Source: Nitzschia sp. pyKryTriq1 (lineage: Eukaryota > Bacillariophyta > Bacillariophyceae > Bacillariales > Bacillariaceae). Taken from it: a DNA stretch of 64,000 nt. Positions 18,349-29,581 of the stretch are shown here, piece after piece; position 1 is the first letter of the stretch, and every line of letters starts with the position of its first letter. Under the pieces are notes generated by a model. The model did not search any database and was not told the DNA's origin. It saw nothing but the letters and a program-made list of their open reading frames with translations. The translations under genes were made by a program, and so were the position numbers. The stretch is from the NCBI GenBank assembly GCA_956465555.1, contig OY101119.1:2714629-2778628 (forward strand). Direction: 5' to 3'.

Positions 18349-21309
18349 ATGACGGGTGTGGGTGCGATTTTCGAACTATACACGTCGTATAAAGAGTCGA
18401 GGCGAGATCTCAAAGTCGGAAAGGATGAGCCCAAGCTGGAGCCAGACCCTGAAGAGTCCGTGGAGGGGTACTACTTGAAGGACGAAGAATCCGAGTGGCA
18501 CTATGTCATTGAGAGTGAAGCCTGGGATGCCTTGCTGGACCTGCTACAGCGGTACGACTTTATGGTGTACAAACCCAAAGAGCCAGACAAAAAGAAAAAA
18601 CAACGCTTGCGCGTGGTCGGGGCTGCCATGTGGATGAAGAACAAGGTGCTGCCGCCCAAACCTCCGGACGAACAACCGATGTCGCCCCTTTTGGCGTTGA
18701 ACGAACACGGGCAGACTCCTTTGCATCTAGCAGTGAAGCACCTGGCCCCGGACAAATATGTCATTCGGATGGTCTTTTGCGAAAAGAGAGCCGCGTTGAT
18801 TGCTGATGCGGAAGGAAAGTTGCCTCTGCACTGGAGTTGTTTGTGCGAGCGGAATGTACCGGTGATTGATCGGTTGATCCGGGCGAACTTCCATCACATG
18901 CAGAGAGAAGATAATGATGGTAAGACCGCTCTTTGTTACGCGGTCATGAAAGCCACGGAACACGATGATGCCTTGGGAAACCCAGATTTTTACTGGGGAA
19001 TCCCTCGTACCAAGGAAGAAGCAGAGTGGCAGGAGCGCCGAGAAAAGATCTGGTCCAAATGCCGTTTCATTTTATTGAGTTATTCGACTCGACGAAAGGT
19101 CTTTGTCGAGTCGGAACGGGACCTCTTGTTGCAGACCTTGGAACATGCGGGCCCGCCGGGTCTGGTGGAAGTATGCATCCTTGCTGCGCAGGGTATGCTT
19201 CACTCGGATCCCACGCTGGCCTCAACTGCCCTTCGCTTGTTTATGAAGCGACAGTACCCCATCAAGAATCTGAACTTGCTCCTCCACCACTTCCCGGACG
19301 AAAATGTGGAGAGCTTGGAAGCTGCGCGCAAACTCCTCACGGAACACTACCATGAGGGATGCCGATGGCAACAGGGCAGGAAATTCACATTCCGGGAAGA
19401 AATGGAAAAGCATGCGCTAGAAGAGAACTACAAGCGCAGCCTTCCCGCTCAAGAATGGTGGAACAAGATTCAGTGTCTTTTGAGATTATGTGCTCATCAA
19501 AATTCCAAGGAGAAGAAGGAGATATTTGAAAACAAGTACCTCTTGCACGCGGCTCTTACCAACTCTGATACCCCGCCATCGCTGGTCCAACTACTCATGG
19601 TGATGAAGCCGGAAGCAATCCGACTCCAGCATCCCTACAACCACGCCTTGTTAATTCACCTGATTTGTCGCAACTGGAAGTATAACCTGTATCCACACTC
19701 CAAAAAGATTGGTATCCAAACCGATTCGGAGGAGCCTCCGATGGAACAAGTTCTCAAAATTATGCTGGCTAGTGATGCAACCCTGACGCGCAAACGTCAT
19801 CACGATCGATTACCCCTGCATGATGCGATTTCCACGAGCAAGTCCGTAGAGTTCTTGGATGCGCTAGTTCAAAAGGACCGCCAGTCCTTATCGTTTCGGG
19901 ACGTCCAAACAAGGCTCTACCCTTTTCAGATGGCGGCAGTGAACAATCTGAACAAGAACGCTGCAATGTGGGCCCACGCCAGGTACGCGCCAGACGAGTG
20001 GAAAAACCTCGAAGTGGAAGAGAGGGCAAAGGCAGTGGATGATGTTCTCGAGGAACAAAAGGTGGAGCAGTTGAATACCATTTACTATCTATTGCGCGCG
20101 AATCCAGCCGCAGTTGAACCAGCTGCGACACTTCGAAAGGCTCATGGATTTAGGGATACCCACGGCAAAGGGATGGTTTCAGCTCATTATCTGCTCTTGT
20201 TGTACGCTCGTGGTGACTATGATGATTTCGTTCTGCTCAAGGAAAATCTAGCATTGATCCATGAATCGATCAAAGCTGGTAAAGTCGTGGCGGATCTGGA
20301 ACAGTGGTGGTCCAAACTCAAATTTTGGATTCGATACTGTTACACGGGCAGTCTACGTCTCCCACACGACGACGAGTATTTGTTGCATGCGGCAGTAGCG
20401 AATTCGGACGTACCACCTCTCGTCGTTGAGCTAGTCTTGGCCATATATCCGAATTCGGCTTCCCTCCCTGTCAGTGGACAACAAGCCGAATACCCGCTCC
20501 ATATTGCCGCGGCAACTCCTCAGTACGCGCCCCAACCGTTTGAAACGATCGAATCTGGAGCTGTGATTACCTTGCTGTTCAATGCATATCCAGAAGCCGC
20601 CGAAATTCAATCACCGAGTGGCCTGCCCGTCGATATCGCTCGGGCCAAGGGAACGCGGTCTCCAGAGGAGATTCGGGTGCTACGAGGGGTTGTTTCAGCA
20701 AGCTTCATGATTCAAGAGGAAGATGAGATTGACTTGATGGGGGGAGACGAATTTGGAGACGAGGATGAGGATGAATTCGGGGAAGAGGATGTTGATGCGC
20801 CGGCCGAGAAACCTCGAGAGATCCATGGTATTGTTCGCGAGATCGATGATATTATTGACCTTGCTATTGTCGAGGTCGAACCTGTTCCTGCATCACGGAC
20901 TCCTTTTGTTGAAGATGAAGGATCTCCAGTCGAAAGTCAGGAGGAGGACAAGGAGGATGCCGAAGCGAAGTTGCTCAGCGAACCGACATCCGAGCACAAG
21001 GGACAGGTGCTCGAGTCGTCCCCCAAGGACACCGAAGAAGATCTAGAAAGCGATGACGCGCTCTCCATTGAACACATGAAAAAGTTCCAGGTCGAACAGC
21101 CGAACGAGAACAAGAGTGCTTCTCCGCCGCCGCCACAAGCGGAGAAACCACCACCCGAAGAAGATGAAAAATTTGTACGGACTGTGGTGAGGCTACAGTC
21201 CTTTGCCAGGGGAAGTATCGCACGAACACGAGTGAGCTTGATAGTGGACCAGCTCATTGCAGAGATGGAAGCCAAACTAGAAGATGATGATGATGATGAT
21301 GATGATTAG
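18349..21309 (+). CDS. Ankyrin-repeat protein with C-terminal IQ motif
   Basis: 986 residues, intronless. Degenerate ankyrin repeats recur: NEHGQTPLHLAVKH (about 120), AEGKLPLHWSCLC (about 155), DNDGKTALCYAVMK, HHDRLPLHDAISTS, EYPLHIAAATPQ. A repeated motif L.HAA...S..PP..V.L.L...P (NKYLLHAALTNSDTPPSLVQLL and DEYLLHAAVANSDVPPLVVELV) marks an internal duplication. The last 200 residues are acidic and disordered. They end in an IQ-like helix VRLQSFARGSIARTR (about 947), expected to bind calmodulin or a myosin-type light chain, and then a run of eight Asp. This looks like a scaffold protein coupled to Ca2+ signalling; the specific partner is unknown. Confidence 0.82.
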   Translation: MTGVGAIFELYTSYKESRRDLKVGKDEPKLEPDPEESVEGYYLKDEESEWHYVIESEAWDALLDLLQRYDFMVYKPKEPDKKKKQRLRVVGAAMWMKNKVLPPKPPDEQPMSPLLALNEHGQTPLHLAVKHLAPDKYVIRMVFCEKRAALIADAEGKLPLHWSCLCERNVPVIDRLIRANFHHMQREDNDGKTALCYAVMKATEHDDALGNPDFYWGIPRTKEEAEWQERREKIWSKCRFILLSYSTRRKVFVESERDLLLQTLEHAGPPGLVEVCILAAQGMLHSDPTLASTALRLFMKRQYPIKNLNLLLHHFPDENVESLEAARKLLTEHYHEGCRWQQGRKFTFREEMEKHALEENYKRSLPAQEWWNKIQCLLRLCAHQNSKEKKEIFENKYLLHAALTNSDTPPSLVQLLMVMKPEAIRLQHPYNHALLIHLICRNWKYNLYPHSKKIGIQTDSEEPPMEQVLKIMLASDATLTRKRHHDRLPLHDAISTSKSVEFLDALVQKDRQSLSFRDVQTRLYPFQMAAVNNLNKNAAMWAHARYAPDEWKNLEVEERAKAVDDVLEEQKVEQLNTIYYLLRANPAAVEPAATLRKAHGFRDTHGKGMVSAHYLLLLYARGDYDDFVLLKENLALIHESIKAGKVVADLEQWWSKLKFWIRYCYTGSLRLPHDDEYLLHAAVANSDVPPLVVELVLAIYPNSASLPVSGQQAEYPLHIAAATPQYAPQPFETIESGAVITLLFNAYPEAAEIQSPSGLPVDIARAKGTRSPEEIRVLRGVVSASFMIQEEDEIDLMGGDEFGDEDEDEFGEEDVDAPAEKPREIHGIVREIDDIIDLAIVEVEPVPASRTPFVEDEGSPVESQEEDKEDAEAKLLSEPTSEHKGQVLESSPKDTEEDLESDDALSIEHMKKFQVEQPNENKSASPPPPQAEKPPPEEDEKFVRTVVRLQSFARGSIARTRVSLIVDQLIAEMEAKLEDDDDDDDD

Positions 21310-21886
21310 GGAGTCTAAGAATCATCGAAGAGGCAAATTCTACTTCATAAAATAAAATTACTGTACAGTACTAGCCTCTTTTCTGCTACGTCTTCATAGT
21401 ACGGGAAGAGCAAACCTCGCCTCCGTACTTTGATATTGTGGCTATGCTATCTTTAGCAGCGAAAAAAGGCTGTGCCCCGAGTGAGCATGGTAGTCTATCT
21501 CATGCACCGTCTAATTTAGCTATTAGATTCGTACCTCCTACAGTAGTCTGCACATCTACAGAGACGATGGAACCGACGAGTCATCGTCTACTATACCGTC
21601 CGGTAGTCTCTCTAGTCTACTCCCTTGACGGCGGAGGAGGGAAACTCTCTCTTTGCTTTTTTGTCTAGTTTAGCTGGTAGTATGTCTCCTGTACTCTACT
21701 ACTACAGTCCTTCATGCATTCATTCTACTCGCGGCCCTACACGTGGCAAGTGTAGCAGCTTTAATTTTTTGCCAATACTACTAAGGCTACACCTTAGACA
21801 CTTCCTACCCTTGTTACTGTCATTGTAACAAGAACATTTGTGGAAAGCGGAACGGATTTGCCCCAACTACAGGGGCGGTAGAGGTA
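21310..21886. other. Spacer before the LINE fragment
   Basis: Many ACTAGT/GTACTGTAC-type words. The LINE 5' boundary is not visible as a clean duplication and probably lies somewhere between 21700 and 21887. Confidence 0.4.
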
Positions 21887-22984
21887 GTGGCGTTTTTCCG
21901 GAGTTGGGGTTTTGCCGCCCGCGGCTGCGCAGTAGGAATCCTACGGGAGCCTACGACGACAACGATGACGACAATCCCCAATCCATTTCCAACATCCAAA
22001 AAGAATTCCGACATTCGATTTGGCACGTATAACATCCAAAGTGGCCGCAATGGCCGCCTTGAGACCTGCCTCCGAGCGATGGGGCAGATGGGGCTCGACT
22101 GGGGTATCCTCACGGAAACCAAGCTGACCGGCGGCATCCACACTCGATTCTCTTCGGATTATCATGTGTTTGCCACCGATGCAGCGAGCGCGAGCCAAGG
22201 AGGAGTTGCTCTCTTTTACCGGGAGTCTTCTTTATTCAGCATTGAATCAGTGCGGCGTCATGGACCCAACTGCCTCAGCTTCCAGCTGGTGACAGGCGAG
22301 AAACGACACCACGTTGCGGGGATTTATCTCCCCCCATCGGACACCGACCACAATGCCCTGGAGCATTTAATTCAGGTCGTCGACACTTGGCCCTTTGGGA
22401 GCACCCCATTGGTACTAGGTGACTTGAACGCTGACCTCCGGTCCCCAAGGACGGAATGGGCAGCGCACATATCGACCGAGATCTTATCTCGAGGCCTGGG
22501 CGATTTGCTTTGCCATTACAAACCGCATCATCGAGACAAGGATTGGACGTGGCACCACAGACGCGAGGATCAGATGATCACAGCGCGTTGTGACTACATT
22601 CTGGGGAGTGGAAATGAACGGATTAAACAAGTAGCTATCCGGGAACCACGACTATTCATTTCGGACCATCTGATGGTATTCGGCAGAATGATCCCAGAAG
22701 CACCACTGAAGTGCGCCGCCTACGAGAAGGAGCGACGGCGCATGCCTCTGCGGCTCCCGAAACGGGGCCCACTGACACAGGCGGATACTCTCTTCCAGAC
22801 GGTCATCGACAACGCCGGAAAGATGGAAACCCCACGGGGCGACCGGAAATCTTGGATTAGTCAAGACACCTGGACTCTGATAGATCGGCGCATCTCCGTG
22901 AGGAGGACGCTCCCTTTCGACCAGATGGAGTACCGACGGTTGAGTCGTATGATTAAATACCAGTGCCGGAATTTGGGGGAGAAA
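21887..22984 (+). mobile_element. LINE 5' fragment: AP-like endonuclease domain only
   Basis: An open frame of 366 codons, still uninterrupted, encodes the endonuclease/exonuclease/phosphatase domain of a non-LTR retrotransposon, closest in style to Ambal-type LINEs of stramenopiles. Catalytic landmarks are all present: IRFGTYNIQSG, WGILTETKL (Glu), SQGGVALFYR, LVLGDLNADL (Asp/Asn), RCDYIL, and FISDHLMVFG (Asp-His). After a basic linker the frame stops (LGEK) and there is no reverse transcriptase downstream, where pyruvate carboxylase upstream sequence begins. LINEs normally lose 5' sequence on insertion; here the 3' part, including RT, is missing. It could be a remnant left by recombination or a captured endonuclease gene. 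Confidence 0.82.
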
Positions 22985-23328
22985 TGAAAATCTGATTCTG
23001 ACACGTCAGATTCTTGGACGGCAAGGATGACGTCAAATTGCGCCAAAAATCGAAATTTCGTCGTTTGCGCGCGGGCCGCCGGAAGAAAAGATACCGTGCG
23101 CACGTGTTCTCTGTATTTGATTGGACGACGACGAAAAAAGGCGGAACTGATCGAATGGCATCATCCATCACAACAACTTTCGCCCAACAGCCACACATCA
23201 TCATTCATCATCCGATCGGCAGATCTCGACATTCCAAATCCCTCTTCGCCCTTCGCCTCGTCGTTGTCGAAAGGCCGTATCATTATTTCTTGTTTCGAGA
23301 TTGGAGTGTAAAGCTCTTCTCAGTAAAA
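22985..23328 (+). promoter_or_regulatory. Presumed pyruvate carboxylase promoter region
   Basis: The 344 bp between the LINE fragment and the pyruvate carboxylase start codon. It contains TCTGAC-AC-GTCAGA (22994-23010 area) and a TGACGTCA at 23028-23035. It must hold all or most of the proximal promoter unless the LINE contributes. Confidence 0.45.
23028..23035. promoter_or_regulatory. CRE-like TGACGTCA upstream of pyruvate carboxylase
   Basis: Eight-base perfect palindrome 294 bp before the start codon. TGACGT is the core of the CO2/cAMP-responsive elements shown to control diatom plastid carbonic anhydrases through bZIP factors. About one such octamer is expected by chance in 64 kb, so this is only suggestive. 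Confidence 0.35.
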
Positions 23329-26300
23329 ATGAAGGGTTTCAGCCAGCGAGCCCTCGTCGCCGCCTTGGCGTTGCCAAGCCTTGTTGTCGTTGGTGCCTTC
23401 GTAGCGCCATTTTCTGGACTCTCTCGAAATGCCATGGGCGACGCTAGCTTCCATCTTCATGCAACGGTGGAAAAGAAAACGGTAGAAAATCCAGTCGAAT
23501 CCTCGGGCAAGAAATCCAAGGTTTCAAACCCTTTGATTCCATTCTCTAATATCATGGCAGCGAATCGTGCCGAAATTGCAGTCCGAATCATGAGAGCTAC
23601 GACCGAGTTGAACGCTGGAACCGTCGGGATTTACGTCAACGAAGATCGATATTCCCAACATCGATGGGGTGCCGATAGATCTTTTTTGCTCGAGAAAGAC
23701 GAGGGTGCCACGCCTATCTCAGCTTACTTGGATATCCCCCAAATCATTCAGATTGCCAAAGATGCCAATGTTGACGCCATCCACCCTGGATACGGCTTTT
23801 TGAGCGAGTCTCCAGAATTTGCTCAAGCCTGTGCCGATGCTGGAATCACCTTTGTGGGCCCAACTGTGGAAAACTTGTTGCGCTTCTCAGATAAGACATC
23901 AGCCCGTACAGCAGCCATTGAAGCTGGTGTACCCGTCGTTCCTGGAAGTGACGGCGCCTTGAAATCAGCAGAAGAGGTCGTCGAATTTGTCGAGGGTATC
24001 GGTTTGCCTGTCATTATCAAGGTACGCTGGATTCATTTTATTGACAAATGTCGGAGACTGAGGGACGTCGTTTCTCACCATTGAGATACTTATCGGGATT
24101 CTTTTATTATTTGTTTCGTGCAGGCCGCCATGGGTGGCGGTGGAAAGGGCATGCGCGTCGTCCGCAAAATGGAAAACCTCGTTCCCTTTTTCGAGCAGGC
24201 CTCAAGTGAGGCACTCGCCAGTTTCGGTGATGGGGCTGTCTTCATTGAGCGCTTCGTCGACAGGCCACGGCATATTGAAGTTCAAATTATTGGAGATGGA
24301 ACCGGAAATGTCGTACACTTGTGGGAGCGTGATTGCTCTGTCCAACGCCGTCACCAAAAAGTTATCGAAATGGCGCCAGCATGGACACTACCAGATGATC
24401 TTCGAAAGCAACTACATCAATATGCCATTCAACTCACATCTGCTGCCAAGTACAAAAATGCTGGAACTGTAGAATTTTTGGTCGATTCCGAAATGCGACC
24501 CTACTTCATTGAGGTCAACCCCCGTATTCAGGTTGAGCACACAGTAACAGAAGAAGTGACTGGAATTGATCTGGTCCAATCGCAGATCAAGATTGCCGGA
24601 GGCGCATCTTTGGAGGAAATTGGTTTGATCCAGGAAAATATCTCACCTAGGTACGTGCTACGTGGTTTGTGGGTCTGACCAGACCACCGAAGATTGTCTG
24701 ACTCAAACATATTTTTCAGGGGAGTTGCCATCCAGTGCCGTGTCACTACCGAGAATCCCGAACGAGACTTTGCCCCCGATACTGGTACGCTTTCCCTCTA
24801 TCGCCACTCAGCTGGTTGCGGTGTGCGTATGGATGGAGTTGGCTACTCTGGGTTGACCATCACACCATATTTTGATTCAATGATTGTCAAGTACACCGCT
24901 CGCGGGTCCACCTTTCCCGAAACCGTCAATCGCATGAACCGGGTGTTACAGGAATGCCGCATTCGAGGCGTGAAGACAAACATCCCTTTCTTGCTGAACT
25001 GTCTTGCACATCCCGACTTCAAGGCTGGACAAATCACGACTTCATTCATCGACGAAAATCCTCAGCTGAAGGAAACTGCATCTTCCTACTGGGACTTTGC
25101 CAATGAGGACCAGGCTGACCCCAGAAAAGTCAACGCTGTCGATCGTCTCCTTCGTTACTTGGCCAACCTCGCCGTCAACGGCCACCCGTCGAGCCTCGGT
25201 GCAGATCCAGCCAAGATGACCAGTGGAATCACAAAAAGCGTCCCCCCTCCAAAAATGCCTAAGAAGGAGAAGGACCCGTCCAAAAAGGTTGGAATGCGTC
25301 ATATTCTATTGGAACAAGGACCGACAGGCTTGGCAAGGGCTGTCCGTGAACACAAGGGCCTCCTCGTCACGGACACAACATGGCGCGATGCTCATCAGTC
25401 CCTGCTTGCAACTCGAATGAGAACACAGGAGTTTTCTCGTTGCGCAGAAGCAACCAACGACGCTTTGGCCAACGCCTTTTCACTTGAGATGTGGGGAGGA
25501 GCGACCTTTGATGTAGCCATGCGATTTCTTCATGAATGCCCCTGGAATCGTCTCGAAACTTTGAGGGAACAGGTCCCTGATGTTCCATTCCAGATGTTGC
25601 TGCGTGGAGCCAACGCTGTGGGATACACCAACTATGCTGATAATGTGGTCTACAAATTTTGCCAGGAGGCTCAAAAGTCGGGAATCGATATTTTCCGTGT
25701 CTTCGATTCTCTCAACTACTTGGAAAATTTGAAGCTTGGTGTCGATGCCGCTGGTGCCTCGGGAGGATTTGTCGAAGGAACCATGTCCTACACTGGTGAT
25801 GTTGCTGATCCTACAAAGGGAAAATACAACTTGGAATACTACATGAAATTAGCCCAAGACTTGGTTGATATGGGAGTGCACTCTTTGGCAATCAAGGATA
25901 TGGCCGGTCTACTCACTCCCAAGGCAACCAAGTTGCTGGTTTCTGCCCTTCGCGAGCAATTCCCAGATACTCCTATTCACGTACATACCCACGACACTGC
26001 TGGTGCCGGAGTGGCCTCGATGTTGGCTGCCGCTGAAGCTGGTGCAGATATTGTTGATGGAGCTATCGATGCCATGTCGGGTATGACATCTCAACCTTCC
26101 CTTGGTGCCATTGCTGCCAATCTTCGTGGTACTGACTTCGACACTGGTCTATGTCAAAAAGATATTGCTGGGCTCAATACATACTGGGAGAACGTTCGCA
26201 ACTTGTATGCTCCTTTCGAGTCGGGTCAGCTCAGTGGATCTAGCGATGTGTACGAGCATGAGATTCCTGGTGGACAGTACACCAACTTGCTTTTCCAATC

Positions 26301-27210
26301 CAGACAACTTGGGCTCACAGAAAAGTGGCCTGAGATCAAGCGCAAATACGCCGAGGCAAACATTATTTTGGGCGATATCCCCAAGGTCACCCCATCCAGC
26401 AAGGTCGTTGGAGATCTGGCCCAATTCATGGTCGCACAGAATTTGGACGCAACCAGTATTCTTGATCAAGCTGAAACCCTCGCATTCCCCGATTCTGTCG
26501 TAAACTACCTGAAGGGGGATATTGGAATCCCCCCTGGTGGCTTCCCTGAGCCTCTTCGTAGCAAGGTACTGAAGAGTCGAAGCTTGGAACCTGTCGATGG
26601 CCGCCCCGGTGCCTCTTTGAAGCCTTATGACTTTGACAAAGAGCGCGAGACTCTTCAAAAGACGTACGGAAAGACCTACATCACTGAGAAGGACCTGCTT
26701 TCGTATGCTCTCTACCCCAGTGTTTTCGAAGAATGGAAGGATTTTGAACAAGTTTATGGTGACGTCGAAATGCTACCCACACATCTTTTCTTGAGTCCAA
26801 TGAAGGTTGGAGAAGAAGTCGAACTCGACCTGGGTCCTGGCAGATCCAAAGTGGTCAAGCTAGTGTCCATTTCCGATGTCGATCCGGATACTGGAAGTCG
26901 TGTCTGTCTCTTCGAAGTCAATGGAGAGCAAATGTACTTGTCGGTGACCGACCTCAGTGTGGAAGGCGAGGGAGCCGTCCGTGAAAAGGCCAAGGGACCC
27001 GGGCAGGTGGGAAGCCCCATGCCAGGTGTGGTTGTAAGCTTGAAGGTCAAGGCTGGCGACAAGGTCAAGGAAGGGGAAACCCTTGCTACGTTGTCCGCGA
27101 TGAAGATGGAAACTTCCATCCCCGCCACCACCAGTGGTACCGTGAAGCGCGTGGTTGTCAATGTTGGGGACAAGGTCGAGGGTGACGACCTCATGGTGGA
27201 AATCGAATAA
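23329..27210 (+). CDS. PYC: Pyruvate carboxylase, probably plastid-targeted
   Basis: Biotin enzyme that carboxylates pyruvate to oxaloacetate with ATP and bicarbonate. Three exons, 23329-24021, 24124-24650 and 24720-27210, with GT-AG introns and matching phases, encode 1,236 residues, the usual length for the one-chain enzyme. In order: a hydrophobic leader LVAALALPSLVVVGAFVAPFSG with a signal peptide and GAF motif; biotin carboxylase (NRAEIAVRIMRA, KAAMGGGGKGMR about 232, the ERDCSVQRRHQK and EVNPRIQVEHTVTEE loops); carboxyltransferase (DTTWRDAHQSLLATRMRT about 625, VHTHDT); the conserved PYC C-domain; and a biotinyl domain with SAMKMETS (biotin Lys about 1203). The GAFVAP presequence points to the plastid rather than mitochondria, which is inference. 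A LINE fragment ends 344 bp upstream. Confidence 0.95.
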
Positions 27211-27500
27211 AGGCACACTACGTCTCCCATTTCAATCATAAGCTCTACATTACTATTATTATTATTTTTATTATTACTTCTATGGGTTATTAACAAAACG
27301 GCAATACCACGAGTATGAGTAGACTAGTCTCGAGGAGGAAGGACAAATAATAATGATATCGGCGGATTGATTCATTCAAGCTGCCATTCATTCAAAATAA
27401 TCACATAAACCCCCAATCAGAAGCTAGTAGCGAGCTACAGTAGTTGCGTCAGGTAGTTGTTCGTCAGTCGGTCACTCGACTTGTTTGTTTTGTTCGCAAC
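27211..27500. other. Convergent spacer with TTA-rich tract
   Basis: Holds a short TTATTATTATTATTTTTATTATTA tract near 27253-27276 (pieces of it under 20 bases are perfect trinucleotide repeats) and the two 3' flanks. No gene. Confidence 0.5.
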
Positions 27501-28604
27501 CTAACAACATCCATTGCCGCCCGTGCTCATACTGCTTGTTTGATGCCGAAGGTTGATGGGTTCATGTGCTGGTGGAACAAACAACGTTGGTTGAGATCGT
27601 TTCTTGTAATCTTCGTAAATCAAGGCTCGTCGTGCCGCCTCCTGAAAGGCCTCGTCGACACTTTCGGCCGTCTTGGCGGAAGCTTCATAATGCGGCAACG
27701 GTTGGGATCCCATAATCGTGGCACTTGCGGCTGTCCGACACCATTCCTCTGCTGCCTCTCGTGGTACCAAACGATCTTGTACCTGAATGAACGAATGAAT
27801 GCATTGGTAATTTATTCAATACCGTTAACGAAAGAATGACCACACAAAGAAACGAACAAGTGTGAGGCAATGTTATCCCGTCTACTACGGTAGGATTTGA
27901 AACTCCAATCAACGCTTCCTCTCATCTCCCCCAATCCCATTTTACAACACGAAACACCAACCCAGCATCGTACCTTATCCATTTTGTTTCCCAAAACAAC
28001 AAACGGAAAGACTGTCGAAGAATCACCCAATCCATGCAATCCTCCCCCCACTTGTTCCAAAAATTCCTTCCGCCAATGATCCAAATTATCTAGCGAATGA
28101 GGATCGGTGATATCATAGACCAATATACAAGCATCTGCCCCTCTATAAAATCCGACCCCCAAGGACTGAAATCGTTCTTGTCCCGCGGTATCCCAGATTT
28201 GGAGTGTGACCAAGTGATTTTGTCCGTACAAATCAGTGACGACTACATTTTCCTTGGATAAAAAATCCGCGCCAATTGTGGCCTTGTATTGACCCGTAAA
28301 CTTTCCAGTCGAATAGCGATTCATTAAGGAAGTTTTTCCAACACTATCATTTCATGTACGAGTTTGATGTGATGAAATATTGATTGATTGATTGATTGAA
28401 TTCGCAGCACAACAGATAGGGGTGTGAGTACCAGCATGATGTATGTCCTGACGAGCCGGCCAATCCAATCCGAGACAAGCGCCATGCAATAAAGAAGACG
28501 ACGTTTCGACCGGAATGGTTGGCTGCAGGTTTGCTCAGCAAAAATGTTACTTACCCGGAGTCTCCCAGAATCACAATTTTGAGCGTCTTTTTGTACATTG
28601 CCAT
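27501..28604 (-). CDS. RAB7: Rab7-type small GTPase
   Basis: Late-endosome/vacuole trafficking GTPase. Three exons on the minus strand, 28555-28604, 27974-28343 and 27501-27782, give 233 residues. It starts [17 protein letters not shown] and the P-loop [14 protein letters not shown] is completed across intron 1. Switch I has [11 protein letters not shown] (effector Thr), switch [33 protein letters not shown], then LGNKMDKV (NKxD at the end of exon 2), and [14 protein letters not shown] (SAK). The C-terminus GNGCC is a double-cysteine geranylgeranylation signal. The switch and IGADF sequences place it in the Rab7 branch. Two residues (MA) before MYKK are an alternative start; both ATGs are in frame. 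Confidence 0.93.
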
Positions 28605-29581
28605 GATAGATAGATGATTGACTGACTGAATACTATGCTCTACTCTACCGGTACTATAAGGTTCGAACAAGGGAGAGCGAGTCGTCAAAAGGCGGTCTAG
28701 TCTCCAACAACAATGATAATGGAAGGAGAAAGAGCCAAGCTACAAGCTCACAAAAAATAGACACGGCGGGACCAAACACCAAACAGATGTTGTGTTGCAA
28801 GCAACGTAAAAAGCGCCCGTCATCGCCGTGACCCGCAACGCGCGACACAAAACGTTTCATGTTTTATCGCAGAACGACGGACGGAGAAGACGCAAGAAGA
28901 ATTCTCTCCTACCCGGTACTGAACGTACGACGGAAAGACATGATTGTCGCGGACGACTCATTCGACTTATAATACAAGATGACGTCATTTTGAAATCGAC
29001 TCCGACGACCACCTCCACGCCTGCCGGAGTGCCTACATACGTGGCCGCTCTGTACATAATTCCTAAGAATCTCTACGTGAAGGCAAGAAATGACGACGCG
29101 GGCGGCCGTGCTTGTACCAGTACTGTAGTTTTTTCGACCATGGCGGCGGCCGCGATACATGTAATGCTCTTGTTACGCATGCAGTACGACTTGGATTATA
29201 GGTCACAACAAACGCGACAACCTCTGCTGCTTTTCATCGTTCCAACCTCCCAACCCTCAACACAACCACCACAAGAGAGTCCAACGCCAGTCAAGAGAGT
29301 GTTACGTGAGCGAGAAGCCTGTTCCAGTCACACACAAAATACTGGCACTTCGCAGTACTTTGTCCAGCGTGCGTACCTGGTACCGTACCAGTATCTTTGA
29401 TCGGTCATTGCATCTACCCGCACTGTACTGTACTCTACTGTAGTGTAGTGTACTGTACCTACTCGTATCCAGTACCCACACAAGGCCTCGTGGTTGAATT
29501 GCAATAGATCGCAGTTTATCACTTGGATTTGAATATTGCAAGCAAGCAAACAAACAAACAAACAAACACGGGCAGAATAGA
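28605..29581. other. Divergent spacer between Rab7 and DHHC genes
   Basis: Nearly 1 kb. Contains a TGACGTCA at 28980-28987, GTACC/GTACTGTAC clusters at 29370-29470, and an AAAC tandem tract near 29543-29565 just before the DHHC start. A plus-strand reading frame at 28828-29400 looks like chance. Confidence 0.5.
28980..28987. promoter_or_regulatory. CRE-like TGACGTCA in divergent promoter region
   Basis: Perfect eight-base palindrome between the divergent Rab7 (start 28604) and DHHC (start 29582) genes. Sequence match only. Confidence 0.25.

Noticed and set aside
6100-21960. Shared 16-base word between the orphan ORF near 6109 and the LINE 5' region near 21937
   Set aside because: A match of this length is near chance expectation over all pairs in a 64-kb window, and similarity does not extend clearly beyond it.
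28828-29400. Plus-strand 190-codon ORF between Rab7 and the DHHC gene
   Set aside because: Low-complexity Arg/Thr/Gln mix, no domain, lies in a divergent promoter region; kept only as spacer.
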